From Lactarius indigo (taxonomy: Eukaryota > Basidiomycota > Agaricomycetes > Russulales > Russulaceae), in the NCBI GenBank assembly GCA_025766275.1, contig JAFKAC010000025.1, positions 558,001 to 622,000 of the forward strand: DNA of 64,000 bases, written 5' to 3'. A program made the translations under genes and the position numbers. The notes beneath the pieces are model-generated. The model ran no database searches. It worked only from the letters and a program-made list of their open reading frames with translations, and was not told the DNA's origin. This document shows, in pieces, positions 34,901 through 47,800 of the stretch (its first letter is position 1; every line of letters begins with the position of its first letter).

Positions 34901-37111
34901 ATGAGGGAGAACACAGCTGCCGGACGACTCACAAGTGTGTGCACAACTGCGAATTTTGCGGGGATTCTACGAAACTCTGCGGCTTAGCGTACGTTCTCTG
35001 TGCTCTTTCATTTACTGTCGGCTAACGATGCTATAGCGCCGGACATCCCGGGAAGCACCTGTACGTGGGGTGGATTTCCTGATATTTCGACGTCTCATCG
35101 GAGTATAGCTGTGATGTTGACGCACATCTCTGTGGCAACCCTTGTAAGTTGTTGGGAAGGCGAGGCTGCCTAAAAGATTGCACAAAGGTGGGAAGGGGCG
35201 ACTTTGTTCAACTTGAACTTAGATTATCTCTCAGGTTATGGGGCATGCTGAAGACGAGCATATGTGCTCCGCGCCTATACACATGTGTGGCGAGGTACAG
35301 TTTCATCTGCTATGGAGAATATATTCTTACTTATGGCCACGTTATTTCGCCAGCCCTGTGCTCTCAAGGGCATAGTATTACCAGGTGGGAAGACGTTCTC
35401 TTGTCACGAAAGCTGCGGTATTCCCAGGCGCGTTCCATCTTTGATATTGGCCAGCTTCCGACCAATTACCTTTCTAAAGCGACCAAGAACACGAGTCACA
35501 TTCCTGCGATCTGAGGCTCTGCCCGGTGACGTGCGAGCTCTGCAAACGACTTTGTGATCAATCCCACCTTCACGGGCTCATTCCGGGCACGCACCACTTG
35601 TGTGGGTCAGTGTAGTTATCCCCTATTCCTGACTGGTATGTTTAAAACTGTTTCGTGTGACCAGAGAAGCGCACTCGTGTTCAAGGCTATGTGCGGCCCC
35701 GGGAATCTGCCAGATTGAAGCGTTGCCCCAGTCCAACGAGGCTACTTTTACGGGAAAACATGACACGTTCCAGTACACCAGAGTGAGTACGGATAGAATT
35801 TTTGCGACCCGGCTCTAACTTGAAACGATTTGTAGTATATACAAGGTTTGCTTTGATTTCGCTGGACGCATGATGCCCGTGTTGACCTCCAACCATCCCT
35901 AGTCGCAAGACGGCTGCCGTGTGTGAAGACTATTCCACCAGGGTTGATGGCACATGAGGGTGGACATTTCCATAGCGGAGAGGCGCGACTGTTCCACTTC
36001 TGCGAAACGCGGTGCGTTATTTTCATAGTGTATTTTGTGTTGACGCGGTAAATCATAATCATGAAGCTGCGAGAGTTGCGGATATTTCTGTACTCTACCG
36101 CTTGGTAAGCATTCATCTCATAGGTCATTGACAACCAACGGATCCTCATTTATGACGTTTTAAGGCCATCTCCAGCGAGAACATCAAACAAGTCACGGCT
36201 CCATGACGCAGACTCGCTGGGCTGTCGACGACCCAGACGGCGTGAGTCTCGAATTGGGAGGTCGCAAGTTTCCCTCTAATGACGAGGGAGCACCCATGAT
36301 GTGCAACCTCGTCTGCTCGTCAATGGGCAGACACGTCCATATTGACTACTGCCGCGCCGGCGCGAGCGGACCCTGCGACGGTGCTGAAGTACAGCACATC
36401 AATACCAGGATGACTCCCAATCCGGACAGACCCAAGGATGCGATCACTCACAGCCTTTACTGGCGCCGGATGGGTTCGTTACCGTATTTCCCGAGATTCA
36501 TTCTAAGCTAAAATGACGTCTTCTCTCGCAGGCTTCAAAGGTAGTTCACCTTTCCTCCAAATGTGCCAACGCTGATAGTTGAACGCAGACCCATATACCC
36601 GCGATGAGCGAGCTATCTTTGGAAAATGGTTTGTAATTGATACATCCTGCATCCGGACAAGTTACTGATGGCACTCCGCAGCGATGCAATGTGCCCAGGT
36701 GTGCCAGAAAATCCACTTATTCCCACACGCTCGTTACTCACGTCTCATTTGACAGGCTCCGAACATACTGCACGTGGACAGCCTTCATACTGCTTGTTAC
36801 CCATGTTTCATCCTCCCAAGAGCACTGACGATCCTGCCGATGGACTGGGTTACATATCCAATGACGGGCATATGTTTTCGTGCAGGAATCCTGCTCTACT
36901 GTAGCAAGCCCCCCACGTGTAAGCCTACCAATCTGGTTTCCCAACGGGAAGGTGTTTTAATGTGCAGTGGTATACGTCGGGAAGCGGAAAGACTCGGATG
37001 ACAACGAAGGGAGTAAATGTAATGTTAAAGTGCCACATAGGGCCATGCGCTAAAAAGGCCACGAGGATCATTGATCTATCACACGCCCCTTTGATCGTAG
37101 TACTACTGTAG
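28982..37111 (+). pseudogene. very large GTPase / Cys-rich protein, copy A, VWA domain deleted
   Basis: Many short exons from ATG at 28982. Recognisable in order: N-terminal region (RFINVISPGTYASI, then MCDQVIALLSPDYSASIVW at about 30030); a helical region (LERLESTRDEDLRSVVRRAK, about 31250); and a beta-rich region with LFVVHTHDSGPSLTAYHCE (about 32500). The GTPase follows, with P-loop GQQSVGKSYSLNHL (about 33365-33410), the G3-like DFEG followed by VDSIERS (about 33545-33630) and IPWPGIESREFY. A Cys/His-rich region is at 34850-35810 (CASCHLLC, HKCVHNCEFC, CELCKRLC). Then comes SMGRHVHIDY ... HINTRM (about 36320-36410). The P-loop plus IERS..D pattern recalls GBP/VLIG large GTPases. After FSCRNPALL (about 36900) the VWA part of copy B is missing and only a C-terminal scrap near 37045-37111 remains. 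A one-base length difference from copy B near 30840 implies a frameshift in one of them. Exact exon borders are not fixed. Confidence 0.65.
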
Positions 37112-37124
37112 TATCTGGTATAAG

Positions 37125-37590
37125 GCCCGCATGTGCGCTACGTGCGCAACGACGCCAAACCAAACAGCTATTGCTCACATTATGTCTCGTTTGTGTCTAC
37201 CTCATGCTAATGTGCTTCACAGTAACCTTCACTTGCGTCCGCGTCCATTGTATCACACCTGTAACAATATACCTGCAACACTCTCTCTGCCGTTATCTTG
37301 TCAGTGTCCGTGGACCATCCCTCATGTATATTAACCCTCGGGTTTTTGTGTTTTGCGAATCATCTATCTATCTATCTCCTTGCTATTCTTGAAAACGTTC
37401 GTCCGACTCTCGTGTGAACGACCCGTACATCGCACGTTCTCGCATACACACATCGAACCGTCTTCGTACTACAGCACTACCCCAAGTTCCTATCCCATCC
37501 CACTTCCCTGCCTGTCTACATCTTCCCCTTGGGACGACTTGTATCTTGACTCGGAGCTTCTCATACTTACACCCAAGCTCGCACCTCAAA
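37125..37590. other. extra segment absent from right duplication unit
   Basis: Comparison with 50980-51010 shows the alignment broken here and resuming at GGTCGTGGCTATCATG (about 37610; GTCGTGGTTATCATG at 50996). The segment is pyrimidine-rich with a short ATCT repeat (about 37364) and no gene. Confidence 0.5.
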
Positions 37591-37733
37591 CCCTTCACTG
37601 ATGACCAGGGTCGTGGCTATCATGCCCGTTTCTCATTTGTGTTCTCACACCCAAAGCAGGGGGGTGTAGAATGCTTTGGTATCACCTCGGTTGCCAACCC
37701 GTGTTCAAGTTGTTGCGGACTCGGAGGCCATTA

Positions 37734-39944
37734 CATCAGCAAATAAAAATTAAATTTTTATGTGCTTACCAAAATCGAAAGAGCTTACGGAGATTATAAT
37801 CGGATTCGGACTTATCTTGAAATAACAATTGCTTGTGCTGGGCCGTGATTCCGAATGGACTATTATACATAGCATGTAAGCGCTTACAATTCCCGTGGTC
37901 ACACACAACCCAGCCGTAAGTACTTGTGATTTCTGTGCCAAGTTGTAAGTACATACAATTTTTGGACGGCTCTCATGCGCGTCACACCTTATCTCGTCCA
38001 TCACCACCAACTCATCAACTTGTTTTCGCTCACTTTGCCTCGCCTCGCTTTTCCTTCTCTTTCTCCTCCACCATCTTGTCCTCGAATCTGTCATTTCTCG
38101 CCTCGTACTCCTGTCCCTTCCGCCATCGCCGGACGCCCCTCGATCGCCCGCACCATACCGGCGTCGAGGCTAACGTCGCTTTGAAGACCTCCAACTGCGA
38201 CGCCAACGGCCTCAAGACTGTCATGCTTTCAACTCTCACCACTCTTTCATTCTCCGTCTCGACCACATCTTGCCCATCATATCTTCACCCTTGGCCGATC
38301 GACTGCGATGCGAATCGTCGCCCATTAAGCCTCGTTTCCTGGTCGGATAGCCTTAGGATCGCGCTCTCTGTCTCGGGCACAGGCGCGCCCCTAATATTTC
38401 TTGATTTTATATACATTTTTCTGACCTTCTCTTGTACTCGTAGTGCGCATCGTCAAGATCTCCGGCGCTGTCATTCGGCCATGCGCCCATCCTCACCGAC
38501 TCCCCTACTTTACCCTTGACTCGTGCTTTGCTTGCCTCGTTGTGGCCGCGTATTTCGCTCGTCAACTCTGTCTACACCACGGACTTTCGTTTACCTTTCC
38601 CCACTTTACACTTCCCTCCTCTCACTTTTCGACTTAGTCACAATTTCGTTTTGTTGACCTTAGGTACAGACCGCGTGTATAAAGGCTTCCAGTTCGCGTT
38701 CAGAATGTACGAGTCGATTTCCCCCCATTCTCATCTCTGTCTGCCCTTATCCTGTGTGATTTAACGACTTTTTGAGGTCAGGTCCAAAGTCTAGGACACC
38801 CGACGTCGTTTCCTCGCGCTGCCTTCCCTCCTCTGCTTCAAAATCGACTCTCGTCTCATTTCCGACTCTGTCCTGCTAATTTCTATCTCCCTCTAGGTTT
38901 CTTTTCTTCGCGATTGACTATACGGTCCTCGCGAAGAACTCTCCTACCTGAATTTTTCCCCACTTCCTCCTGACTCGTTCGATTCCGCGCGTCCTTCAAC
39001 TTCTTCCTTATCGTCAATTCCACACGTTTCCACTACCCTTATTCTCGGGCTGCTTCTTTTAACCTCCCTCTTTCCCACTCTCTGCCCACGTTTCTCACGC
39101 ACGCGCTTTCGAGCACGTTCACCGTTCCCTTCACACTCACAGTTCCGACCACGTCTACCCCCACTCTTTCAACTATACCTTTACTAAGAGTATGTCTTCG
39201 CCTCCTCCCCCGAAGGCACAGGCCTTGGTTATTGTGATACTCAAGTTGATCTTGGCACATTCCTACCTTGAGGGTGAACATTCCATTTTCGACTGTCCTC
39301 GTACGGCTGAAGACAGGTGGCCCGTATTTGACGGGTGTCTGACGTGGATATATTGTAAGCGATGGTATGGTACGGGGCCCGTACAATTACAGTACAGCTG
39401 TCATACGATGATGACATACGGCCGCGGCTCTCGTATGTACGTTGGTTGCTCTTGCCCTACTATTTAAATACAGTATTATTGGAACTTTTTTTGATGGTGT
39501 GGTGGCGTAGTGGTAATAGTACTTGTCATAATATGAGGCCGCATGTTCGAATTATTGTGACGGAGAATGTAGATTATTATCTTAGTTAGTCCGATAATTA
39601 GTCAAATAATAAATTGATTGGTCAAAGTCAATACGATAGATCCAAAGAGAGAAAAAAGTTAAAGGCAAATAACTATGTAATACTTTTTCTAACCAGCTAT
39701 CGTCTGGAGTCACGATTATAATCGATTATAAGCACACAAAAGAGTTTGAGTTCATGAAAGGCAATGTGATCCACAAAAGCGAATGTAAGCGATTACCATT
39801 CATGGGCATGATTGCCAAACGATTTCAAAACCATCGAACGATCACAATCGCTTTCGGCGATTTGTAATCCCGGACCTGCCCACACCGCTTACAGCGATTA
39901 TAAGCGGTTATAACCACTTGTCAACCTTTTTTTATTTGCTGATG
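37734..39944. mobile_element. 2.2-kb non-autonomous DNA transposon with terminal inverted repeats
   Basis: The sequence TACATCAGCAAATAAAAA at 37732-37749 is matched exactly, in reverse complement, by 39929-39946. If the outer TA is the target duplication, the element spans 37734-39944 with 16-base TIRs. The subterminal regions hold many copies of GTAAGC / GCTTAC / AAGCGnTTA-type motifs (37760-37960 and 39720-39910), as expected for transposase binding sites. The interior (about 37970-39180) is strongly C+T-rich on the + strand, and no transposase is seen. The right duplication unit lacks the element. TA target sites fit Tc1/mariner/pogo-like elements; the superfamily is inferred. Confidence 0.75.
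39494..39562 (+). repeat. tRNA-like sequence inside the TIR element
   Basis: TGGCGTAGTGG at 39503-39513 fits a pol III A box, and TGTTCGAAT at 39544-39552 fits the core of a B box at about tRNA spacing. The anticodon arm can pair (CTTGT/ATGAG) but with a six-base loop, so this is likely a tRNA-derived or SINE-like piece rather than a working tRNA. Confidence 0.35.
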
Positions 39945-40055
39945 TACCAAGACCACCCTCCGCAGCAGCGATGCGGCTCCGAGGTGAATCAACGGATTCC
40001 GGCCCGTCCTTCCGGTGTTGTTCATGATTTCCTTGTTCAACGTTCCTTGTTCGAC

Positions 40056-40828
40056 ATGTCGGACTCGGGCACTGGTTCTGAACTATCGGATGCTCGGTCT
40101 GAGCCTCCACAAAAGGACGACAGAAATTATGTTTCTCCATGGATCCCGGTCCCAATGGTAAGTATGCTTAGCTGCTCAAGCGAAAATACAAGCGAAACGT
40201 CTCTTTAGCTCGCTGTCACGACGGTAGCCCTCGCCGTAGCCCTCGCTCTGCTCCGCCGATAGCGTACACGCGCATCTGCGCTCAGCAATGACGTATATTC
40301 CTCGATGATAACTTCTGCACCACCTGTGAGGCGAGTGCCGACACGCGGTGTGCTTTCAACCGCACCACCGTCTCGTGCAGCACCGGCCCTGATGCCTGCC
40401 TCGACGAAAGCGACTCCTTCGGTAGAACCAAGTAGCCCTCTTCAGGGGTCCTCTGCAGCTCCTTCCAGCGTAATGCAAGAGGATGGCTTCAACGGCGCTC
40501 TATACTCGCTCAAAACATTTAGCGCCACCGCGCTCGTCGTCGCGGGCGGCGCCGCCAGTGTCTGGGGCGTGAAGACATACCTCGGTATCCGAGATATGCG
40601 TAAAAAAGTCTTTCTTCGCACACCGCCACTGCTGACGCTCGCAGCCGTACAGACCCAGGAGTTCGCGTCCGCGATGCGCCTCTCGCTGCTCACCAAGTGG
40701 CCGCTCCTCGCATCGCGCATCCATCGGGCGTCCGACTCGCCTCCGCTGCATCCGCCCATTCCGCTGCCGGTGACGATATCCTCCGCTTCCAAGCCGGATG
40801 CAGACCCGCACCCGCCGCAGACTTCGGT
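40056..40828 (+). pseudogene. TMEM242-like membrane protein, left copy, broken
   Basis: Aligned with the intact gene at 51273-52220. Start MSDSGTGSELSDARSEPPQ, intron, then LAVTTVALAVALALLRR followed by TAG at 40260-40262, where the right copy has CAG. Downstream the FNGALYSLK ... GGAASVWGVKTYLGIRD helix and TQEFASAMRLSLLTKWPLLA are preserved. Homology ends near 40826 after PPQTSV, so the C-terminal 60 residues are missing. Confidence 0.8.
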
Positions 40829-41529
40829 ATGCACATGCCACACGGCCTGTGGAACTTTCCAACCACGTCTGGGATTTTTTGTTTATCTCCGACTCCATTA
40901 TGCTACGGATACGTTTCGAGTCTGATAGGGACATGCTTACCCCTCCTTGTCTTTTCAGTCTCGGCTTTTCAACCATTCTGGCGACTTTCAAAGTGTTTAT
41001 TTCGTAAAAACGTAGTTAAACTGTATAAAAATGCGCTCGTACTTGCGCTCGTATGTACTCGAACTACTATCCAGTTTTTCCTTTCCTTTCCCTCGTGTGC
41101 CTCCAATTCGCTCAGTTCTTTCCTTTCCAAAGCGATCTTTGTTTCGTCTTTGTTCATCGTCGTGTTTATCTTCTACTATCCCCGACTTCGCGCTCTCGCT
41201 TGCCGTCTGAACCGGTGACCGACTGAACCGCCTTCGGAAAAACTCGTCACCTGACAGGCCTAACCACTGGCAGCCACAATTTAGCCGACTTGACCCCTGC
41301 CTGACCCACTCAGGCGATACTATGTTTTTATTTCTGCTCCTGGCGATGGCATTCGGGAGATTTCCTGGCACTCTCAGGCAACATTCCTTCCATTGTTTCT
41401 GTATCGTTTCTCGAAACGATTCGCTGAAAGCCCAAGTACCATGACACGTGAATCCTGCACAACTATAAGCCATGCGGATCGCCTAGCTATTGGTCGCAGG
41501 TGCCACACTAGTAGTTGATCATCAACTGT
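40829..41529. other. unassigned segment between duplication units
   Basis: Begins exactly where the left TMEM242-like copy is cut off. It has frames rich in Phe/Leu/Ser on the + strand with no family match, and could be an inserted repeat that truncated the gene. Nothing is recognised. Confidence 0.35.
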
Positions 41530-41846
41530 GCCCTTTTAGGAAAATCAATGACGCCATTTTAGAATCCTTGTACAACTGACTTGCTGTAGGCTAGTGGTCT
41601 CCCTGAGTCTCTTGGTTATAGACTTACCCGACTTGAGTCCAAACATGAAACCAGGTGTCTCTGAGTCCTGTTCGCGATATCGCACTCACTCATTAACGTA
41701 TGGGCGAAACCTCGTGTCCGCCCCGTGTTGTTCCTCTTTGCCTTGCGGCCAGAGAATCTTCTGATCGAAACGATCATGAGCGCCTGAGGACCCTTTAAAT
41801 TTCGTGGCTCTGTTGGCATGTCCCTGCCTTCGCTCGTTCTCCCCGC

Positions 41847-44800
41847 ATGGATCTTTCTTTGGGTATTGCTGGCAAGTAGCCTGGTGTCTGGCTTGGCCGT
41901 GATCACGTCACTTGTTGACCCCCTTTAGTCGGCGATCACGCCACGGACTCATGGAAACCCCATGACAGTAGTACGTCACCTGCGTTATTCGAGGTGCATC
42001 GTTATGGCTAATCATTCTGGACCTCACAGATCCGCGTTCTGCGTCCCCCGGTGGAGACGTCAAGCAAGATTTCGAAATCATACAGGATACATTTCACATT
42101 CGAGGTATTTGGACCACCGTTCCAACGTCGACCGTAATCATGGATGAAAAACTACGCAGACGGAGACCGGAATCGCGCAAAGAACAATGATAATCCTGCA
42201 CCGACTCCTGTTGACTTGGCAGACCAAGTCAAGGGCATGTACCGTCTCCTTGACCTCATCAGTGAATCCGGGAGCAATGGATGTGGTATGGGTCCTTCAC
42301 CTTCTCGAAGGGATGGCCTCACGGCACTCATCTGGCACATAGTCGATAAAGTAATCGTCGCTCAAGACTCTCTCCAGCGCTTCATCAATGCGATTTCCCC
42401 CGGTGCTTATGCATCCGTCACCAAAATCGATTTCAAGACACTCGACCGGCTCGCAATCAAGCCTCTAGGTATATACGGATGCAAAGATGAGATCGTGCGC
42501 CTGTTGCAGTCCCTTGGCGTGGTGGATAGGGAATTGTGTGTAATTTGTTTTTGCGTATCTTCAGTGCTTCTCATCACTCTCAGAGCTCATTCATTACTCG
42601 CGCCAAGTGACGTCGGTGGTCCCCAACGGTCTCTCTCCTCGGGTCTATACATCCTCAAGGCTAGCGCGACCCAGCCAACAGACGAGCTTCACTACGTCAT
42701 CTATTGGCCCGAAGACTCAACTTGGGACGACTCAGCAGCAGCGTCTGTGCGCCGCAACAGAGTCACATTCATGCGGTGAACGTCATTTGGTAACTTGCTT
42801 CTCTCATCTATAACAGTTTGTTGGGTAGATACCTCACAAAAATGTGCGATCAAGTCGTCGCACTGTTGTCCCCCGATTACTCCGCATCAATAGTCTGGGG
42901 TGATGAGGGCAGCGACACAGAGTCTGTGGATATAGGTATTGGTGGCTCTGGTAGGGTATTTAAGTTTGGGATCTCCAAGACAAACGAACAAGAGGAGAAC
43001 GTAGTTTGGCGTCCTGGATTTCAGGTGACGCAGACACTGACGTCCTTCGGTCGATCTCTGAAACTTCGCAGATAAATTCGCGTATCATGGTGCCGTACGA
43101 GGTCCCTCCTGAATGTCAGGCTGACCCCTCTATCTTCGTTCCTCGGCTCCTTCCTGGGGAAACTGTGCAGGGCCTTTTGACAGCTGTTTATATCCCTCAG
43201 GAGGTCAGAACGGAGACGATCAGCCAACGCTCATATACCGAGGTGGCTCTGTCACAGTTGCTGTAAGTACCTAGTAGAAAAACCTCTTGAGACACCGCTT
43301 ACATGCTCCCAATAGGAAAAGCAATGCGCTCGTTTTGTCAGATGATCTTGACGAGGATGCAGTGCAAACACTGGTCAACGTAGCTTTATCAGATCTCTTT
43401 CCAGAGGAATGCAAACAGTGGAGTGTCATGCGACAGGAAATCCGTGACGTCTTTATGCAAGACCAGACGAGGAAGAAAAGTGTCGTCGCTCAAGTCATTG
43501 CCGACACCGGGGGCTCGTTGCGGCGGGCGCTTCGCGAGGAAGTTGTCGACCACGTGACCACACTCTTTCCGTACTTCTTTTCAATGCCTCGGTCAATGAA
43601 GATGGTACTTATCTGATACCACAGGTCATTGGGTCGTGATGGCCTCTCTTCCAGCGTGCAAGTCCACGGCAATTCCAAGCTGGAGGTTGAAAGTAGGGAC
43701 GCCTTGGGTGCACTGCTTTAACATTGTGGCTCATGCTTTTGCTAGACTCCGTGCGTCTTTCCGACCTTCGCACGATTTACCCGGCGTTCGAGAGCATTTT
43801 TCAAAAGCATGTAAAGGATGCCAAGTTCGACGGTGTACTAAAGAAGAGCCGGGACTTCAAGGCTTTGAAGCAAGACGTCGTCTCGTTGTGGTACCCTCAA
43901 GAGAAGCACGGACACCTGCGTCCAGAAGCACGTTCCGCTTCGGTTCAGGCTCTCCTCATCGAAAGTGACTATCAGCGTGCATTAGGGCCCGTTGAGGTAG
44001 CCTACGAAAGCGCCAATGGGTCCAGCATGCCAGTGGCCACCTGCTTTGTCTCGCCCTCGTCCGGTTCCAGAGGGGCGGAGCCATTTGAAAACCAAATGAT
44101 GACCACTGCCGCCAATCTCCCCGATTCACAGTTTCTGGAACGACTAGAGAGCACCAAAGATGAAGATTTGCGATCCGTGGTGCGGAGGGCTAAGACCATT
44201 GCGCAAAGAGAGCTATCGTACTCGATAGACATAGTGGTACACGAGATGACGCACGCAGTTCTGACGATGCAGCAGGAACTTCGCAGAATGACCATTCAAG
44301 TCGAAGTCGAGAGAGATGAAAGGAAGGCTTTGCACGACGCGCTCGTAAAGTTCGTTCGTGAAATCAACAAAAAGTCGACAGGGCGGCGAAATTCGTGAGT
44401 TTACCTATCCTTTTGAGAGCTGAGGGTGATTGTAAGTGACCAGTACTGTGTACATTGATCGGATTGATGCGGAGGAGATGGATCACATCGCGAGTGCGTC
44501 TGCCATCTGTTGGTGGTTCATGGAAATCACGAACTAAGGTGCTCTGGGTCTAGACTATAAACTTACTGGTCGTTGCGAAGAACTCCAACTGCCCCAAATT
44601 AGGCTCTGGGTTCACCCAATGGAATTGACGAGCGATGACAGGCACAACATGCAGCTAGATCCTACATATATACCAACCCCTAAAATCGACGATCGCTTCT
44701 CGTCGTCGTTCCACTTACCACCCTGGGCGGAACTTGCGTACGAACTCATACCGTTGATCACCGTTGCTTGATCTCATGGTATTTTCTCAGCTTTTATCAA

Positions 44801-47800
44801 CTCCTAGAGAATACAAACATCCTCCTCGTCCTGTCTAGCCGGGATAGATTCCTTATCTTTCTCGAGCGTCTACCAGTGTTAGATATAGCTATTCAGCGAG
44901 GCAAGCCGATCAAAAGTCTCAACCGTGATAAGCTAGGACAAAACGTCCTGTTTTCCTTCGACGAAGCGAAGCGAGTATTGGCCGTCTGCGCGTCGACGAA
45001 GGTACCGCGGCGTTGTTAGTTGTTTCATGGCAATTTCTGACGTGCAGCCCATCCAGTTACAGCTCCACCTATTCGTGTTCGATGAGACTTTCAAGACGCT
45101 ACAGGATCAGGGGAACGTCATCGATCTAGCCTTTTGGTATAGCCAACCGGAGATTTCGATTCTGCTGATGACATTCGTTTGCGGAGGTGTGGAGATCGCA
45201 TTGGTAGACTCCAGTGCCCAAGCCCGGATCTTTTCCTTCGTCACATTGCAATTTAGGTTCGTTTGTTCGTTCATTACTCGATAAGCGCGGTCGTGTGTTG
45301 CTCAACAACAACTTGCAGACCGGCGTCCATTCAACTCCAATCGCTCCCCAACGCCATATACTCTTCACCAGATGGTTCCTGCCTCTTTGTTCTTCATACC
45401 CATGACTCTGGACCGTCACTCACTGCATATCATTGCGAGACATTTGGCTCTACTGGGGGGATCGCCTTAGACGTTCCCGAGTTTCCTCTTGAGGGCGCAA
45501 TCTTGACATCCATGGTCAGCAGAGGACGCGTCTTTTTCCTCGGTCTTGATACCAGTTCCCAAGCCGTGAAATCCGTCGTCATCGACATCACAAAGGAGGT
45601 CACAGAGTTCACATTGAAAGAGAAGGAAGGCAAATATGCCTGGGACAGCGGCACGCTCCACACCCAGCACAATAGTATACTCGACTGTCACACCGAGGTT
45701 TGGACACACTTCCCCGTTCTCGCAGCCGTGAGCCGCAGTACTATTACGTCGCGCAGCGAACGGCAGCGGAAGACACTAACATTTATCACTGATCATCACA
45801 CGCGGCCTTTTGCTTCGTACTTCTCTTATCTAGTGCATACGTTTGAAGTGACGACACTAAAGCCCACGGGAGATGAGTTGCGTAGCATTCGGGTCACTAC
45901 AGCACAATTCGGGTCATTCTTGGAAACCGTGCTCTCGACGTCGGACTGGAAGGTGTCTCGCTACCGCATCGGGGAGTGGCTCGTCGACCTCCTTTGCCTC
46001 ATTCCTATACATATTGCCGTTTGTCACGAGAACCGGTTTGTTCCTTTAGTGAATGGGGTCCTTTCTGCGGAACTTGAAAGGTCACTACTCGGTGCCGAGG
46101 TCAACCAAATAGTGGACAGATTGTCGTTCGGTTGGTACGAGTCCATCTTCCAGTCGTACTTGGCCTTGAAGGTATGTTCTCGGGTGATCGTCTGTCCCTC
46201 GCGCTCAAAAACACTGATTCCATGCAGCCCGTAAAGGTCGTATCATCGATGGGCCAACGATCCGTAGGGAAGAGCTATTCGCTAAACCACCTTGTGGATA
46301 CTTCATTTGATGAGAGTCCCATGCGGACAACAGGTACAGCTGCGCAATATATGATGCGTAAATTGCTGAATTGTGTTCACAGAAGGCGTATGGATGTCAG
46401 CGACACCCACCGACGACGAACTCATCGTGGCGCTCGAGTTCATAGGTTGTCCCGATGATGCCAAGTACAACTCGCGTCGTGACTGATTTCCTTACAGGAG
46501 TGGATAGCATTGAAAGGTCTCAAGAGGATACTCTTCTGGTGTTACTTAACGCGGCAATATCAAATCTCGTGAGCAAGTCACAGCTTAGCCGAGATCTCCT
46601 TTTCTGAAGGCCCACAGGTCCTCTTCCGCAACAATTTCCCATCTGGCCGAGATATCAGTGGGCTGTTCCAGCCATTCCAGTCCAGTTCGTCACTCTTGGA
46701 CCCTGCGGCCAACCCGACCCTCTTCCAGTCAAAGCTTGTCGTAGTCATCGAGGTGAGTGCCTGGAGACGATTGCCACCATGCCATTTGACCCTCCTCGCA
46801 GGATGTCGTGGAAGCTGATAAAATTGAAATCGCTCGCAAGTCAGTAATTCGCACGATCCATTGTGACTTCCCGCTCAAGTCGCCGTTCGTAGGTTTTCTC
46901 TCGCGCTCCAGCAGATCGTGCGGCAAGAGAAAGGCGCCAATTTTATCTCTCGCCTCCACGGAGGGAAATTAGACATCATACCGTGGCCTGTGATGGAGTC
47001 TACTAGAGACTTCTACGAGTTGTTCGCGACACTCAAAATGCAGCTCGACCTACAGAAGGTTTCGCATTCGGCTGCGGGAGAATTCCTTCACACGATCAAG
47101 ACCCTTATGGCAAAGTTGAAAGTACGCTCCCTCTTTTTTTTACTATTATCATTGCCAATCTTCGTGGCATCTACCTCCAGGCTAGTGACTGGGGAGCGCT
47201 TTCCCGTCCGTCTCTTCGCGTCTATCTGTAAATTCTATTCATACCCATAACAGATACCATGGCCGAGCATTGTGCAAAATCACTGTCTGCCCTCCTTCCG
47301 TCTGCGGTAGCTACGGGGTATCCCGGGATTGGTCCGGACTTCGAATCCCTGAGGGTCCGTACTGACAAACCGAATTGCGGACGAAATATCTGACCCCCTA
47401 CGTAGAACCTTGACACCAACCTCGCAGTGGACTACACCGCGGCACGCTTTCCTGTTTCTGATCGAGAGCAACTCCCACTAAACGAGATTGAAATGTATCA
47501 TTCTGCTCTATTGGACTCGTGGAATTCTGGAACGCCACGACAATTCATGCCCGACTCTGAGTGGATAGAAGGACTCGCTTCTTACCTAAATGGCCTGATC
47601 AACTCGCGAGTCAACCATGTCCGACGTTGGTTAGACTCAAATCTGGAGAGGTTCCAAGGTGGACATGCTGCCATTGAGGACCTACGCAGACGATTCGACA
47701 ACTTAATCATTGAGATGAAGACTAATGTCCAACTTTGCAGGGCTCAATGCGCGTCATGTCATCTCCTCTGCGTTCGTAGTCGGCTGCACGAGGGCGAACA

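Larger units (their letters stand above)
28770..40828. repeat. left unit of 12-kb tandem segmental duplication
   Basis: Collinear with 41530-52220: promoter block (AAATCAATGACGCCATT at about 28773 / 41541), giant gene, then the TMEM242-like gene. The left unit is longer because of an insertion of about 0.5 kb near 37.1-37.6 kb and the 2.2-kb TIR element. It is shorter by the lost VWA exons. Confidence 0.85.

Noticed and set aside
37926..38519. 197-codon frame in the TIR element
   Set aside because: Its composition (Ser/Pro/Leu/Phe) simply reflects the C+T-rich strand; several overlapping frames look alike and none resembles a transposase.
39494..39562. functional tRNA gene
   Set aside because: The anticodon loop would have six bases and the acceptor stem does not pair, so it is listed only as tRNA-like repeat.
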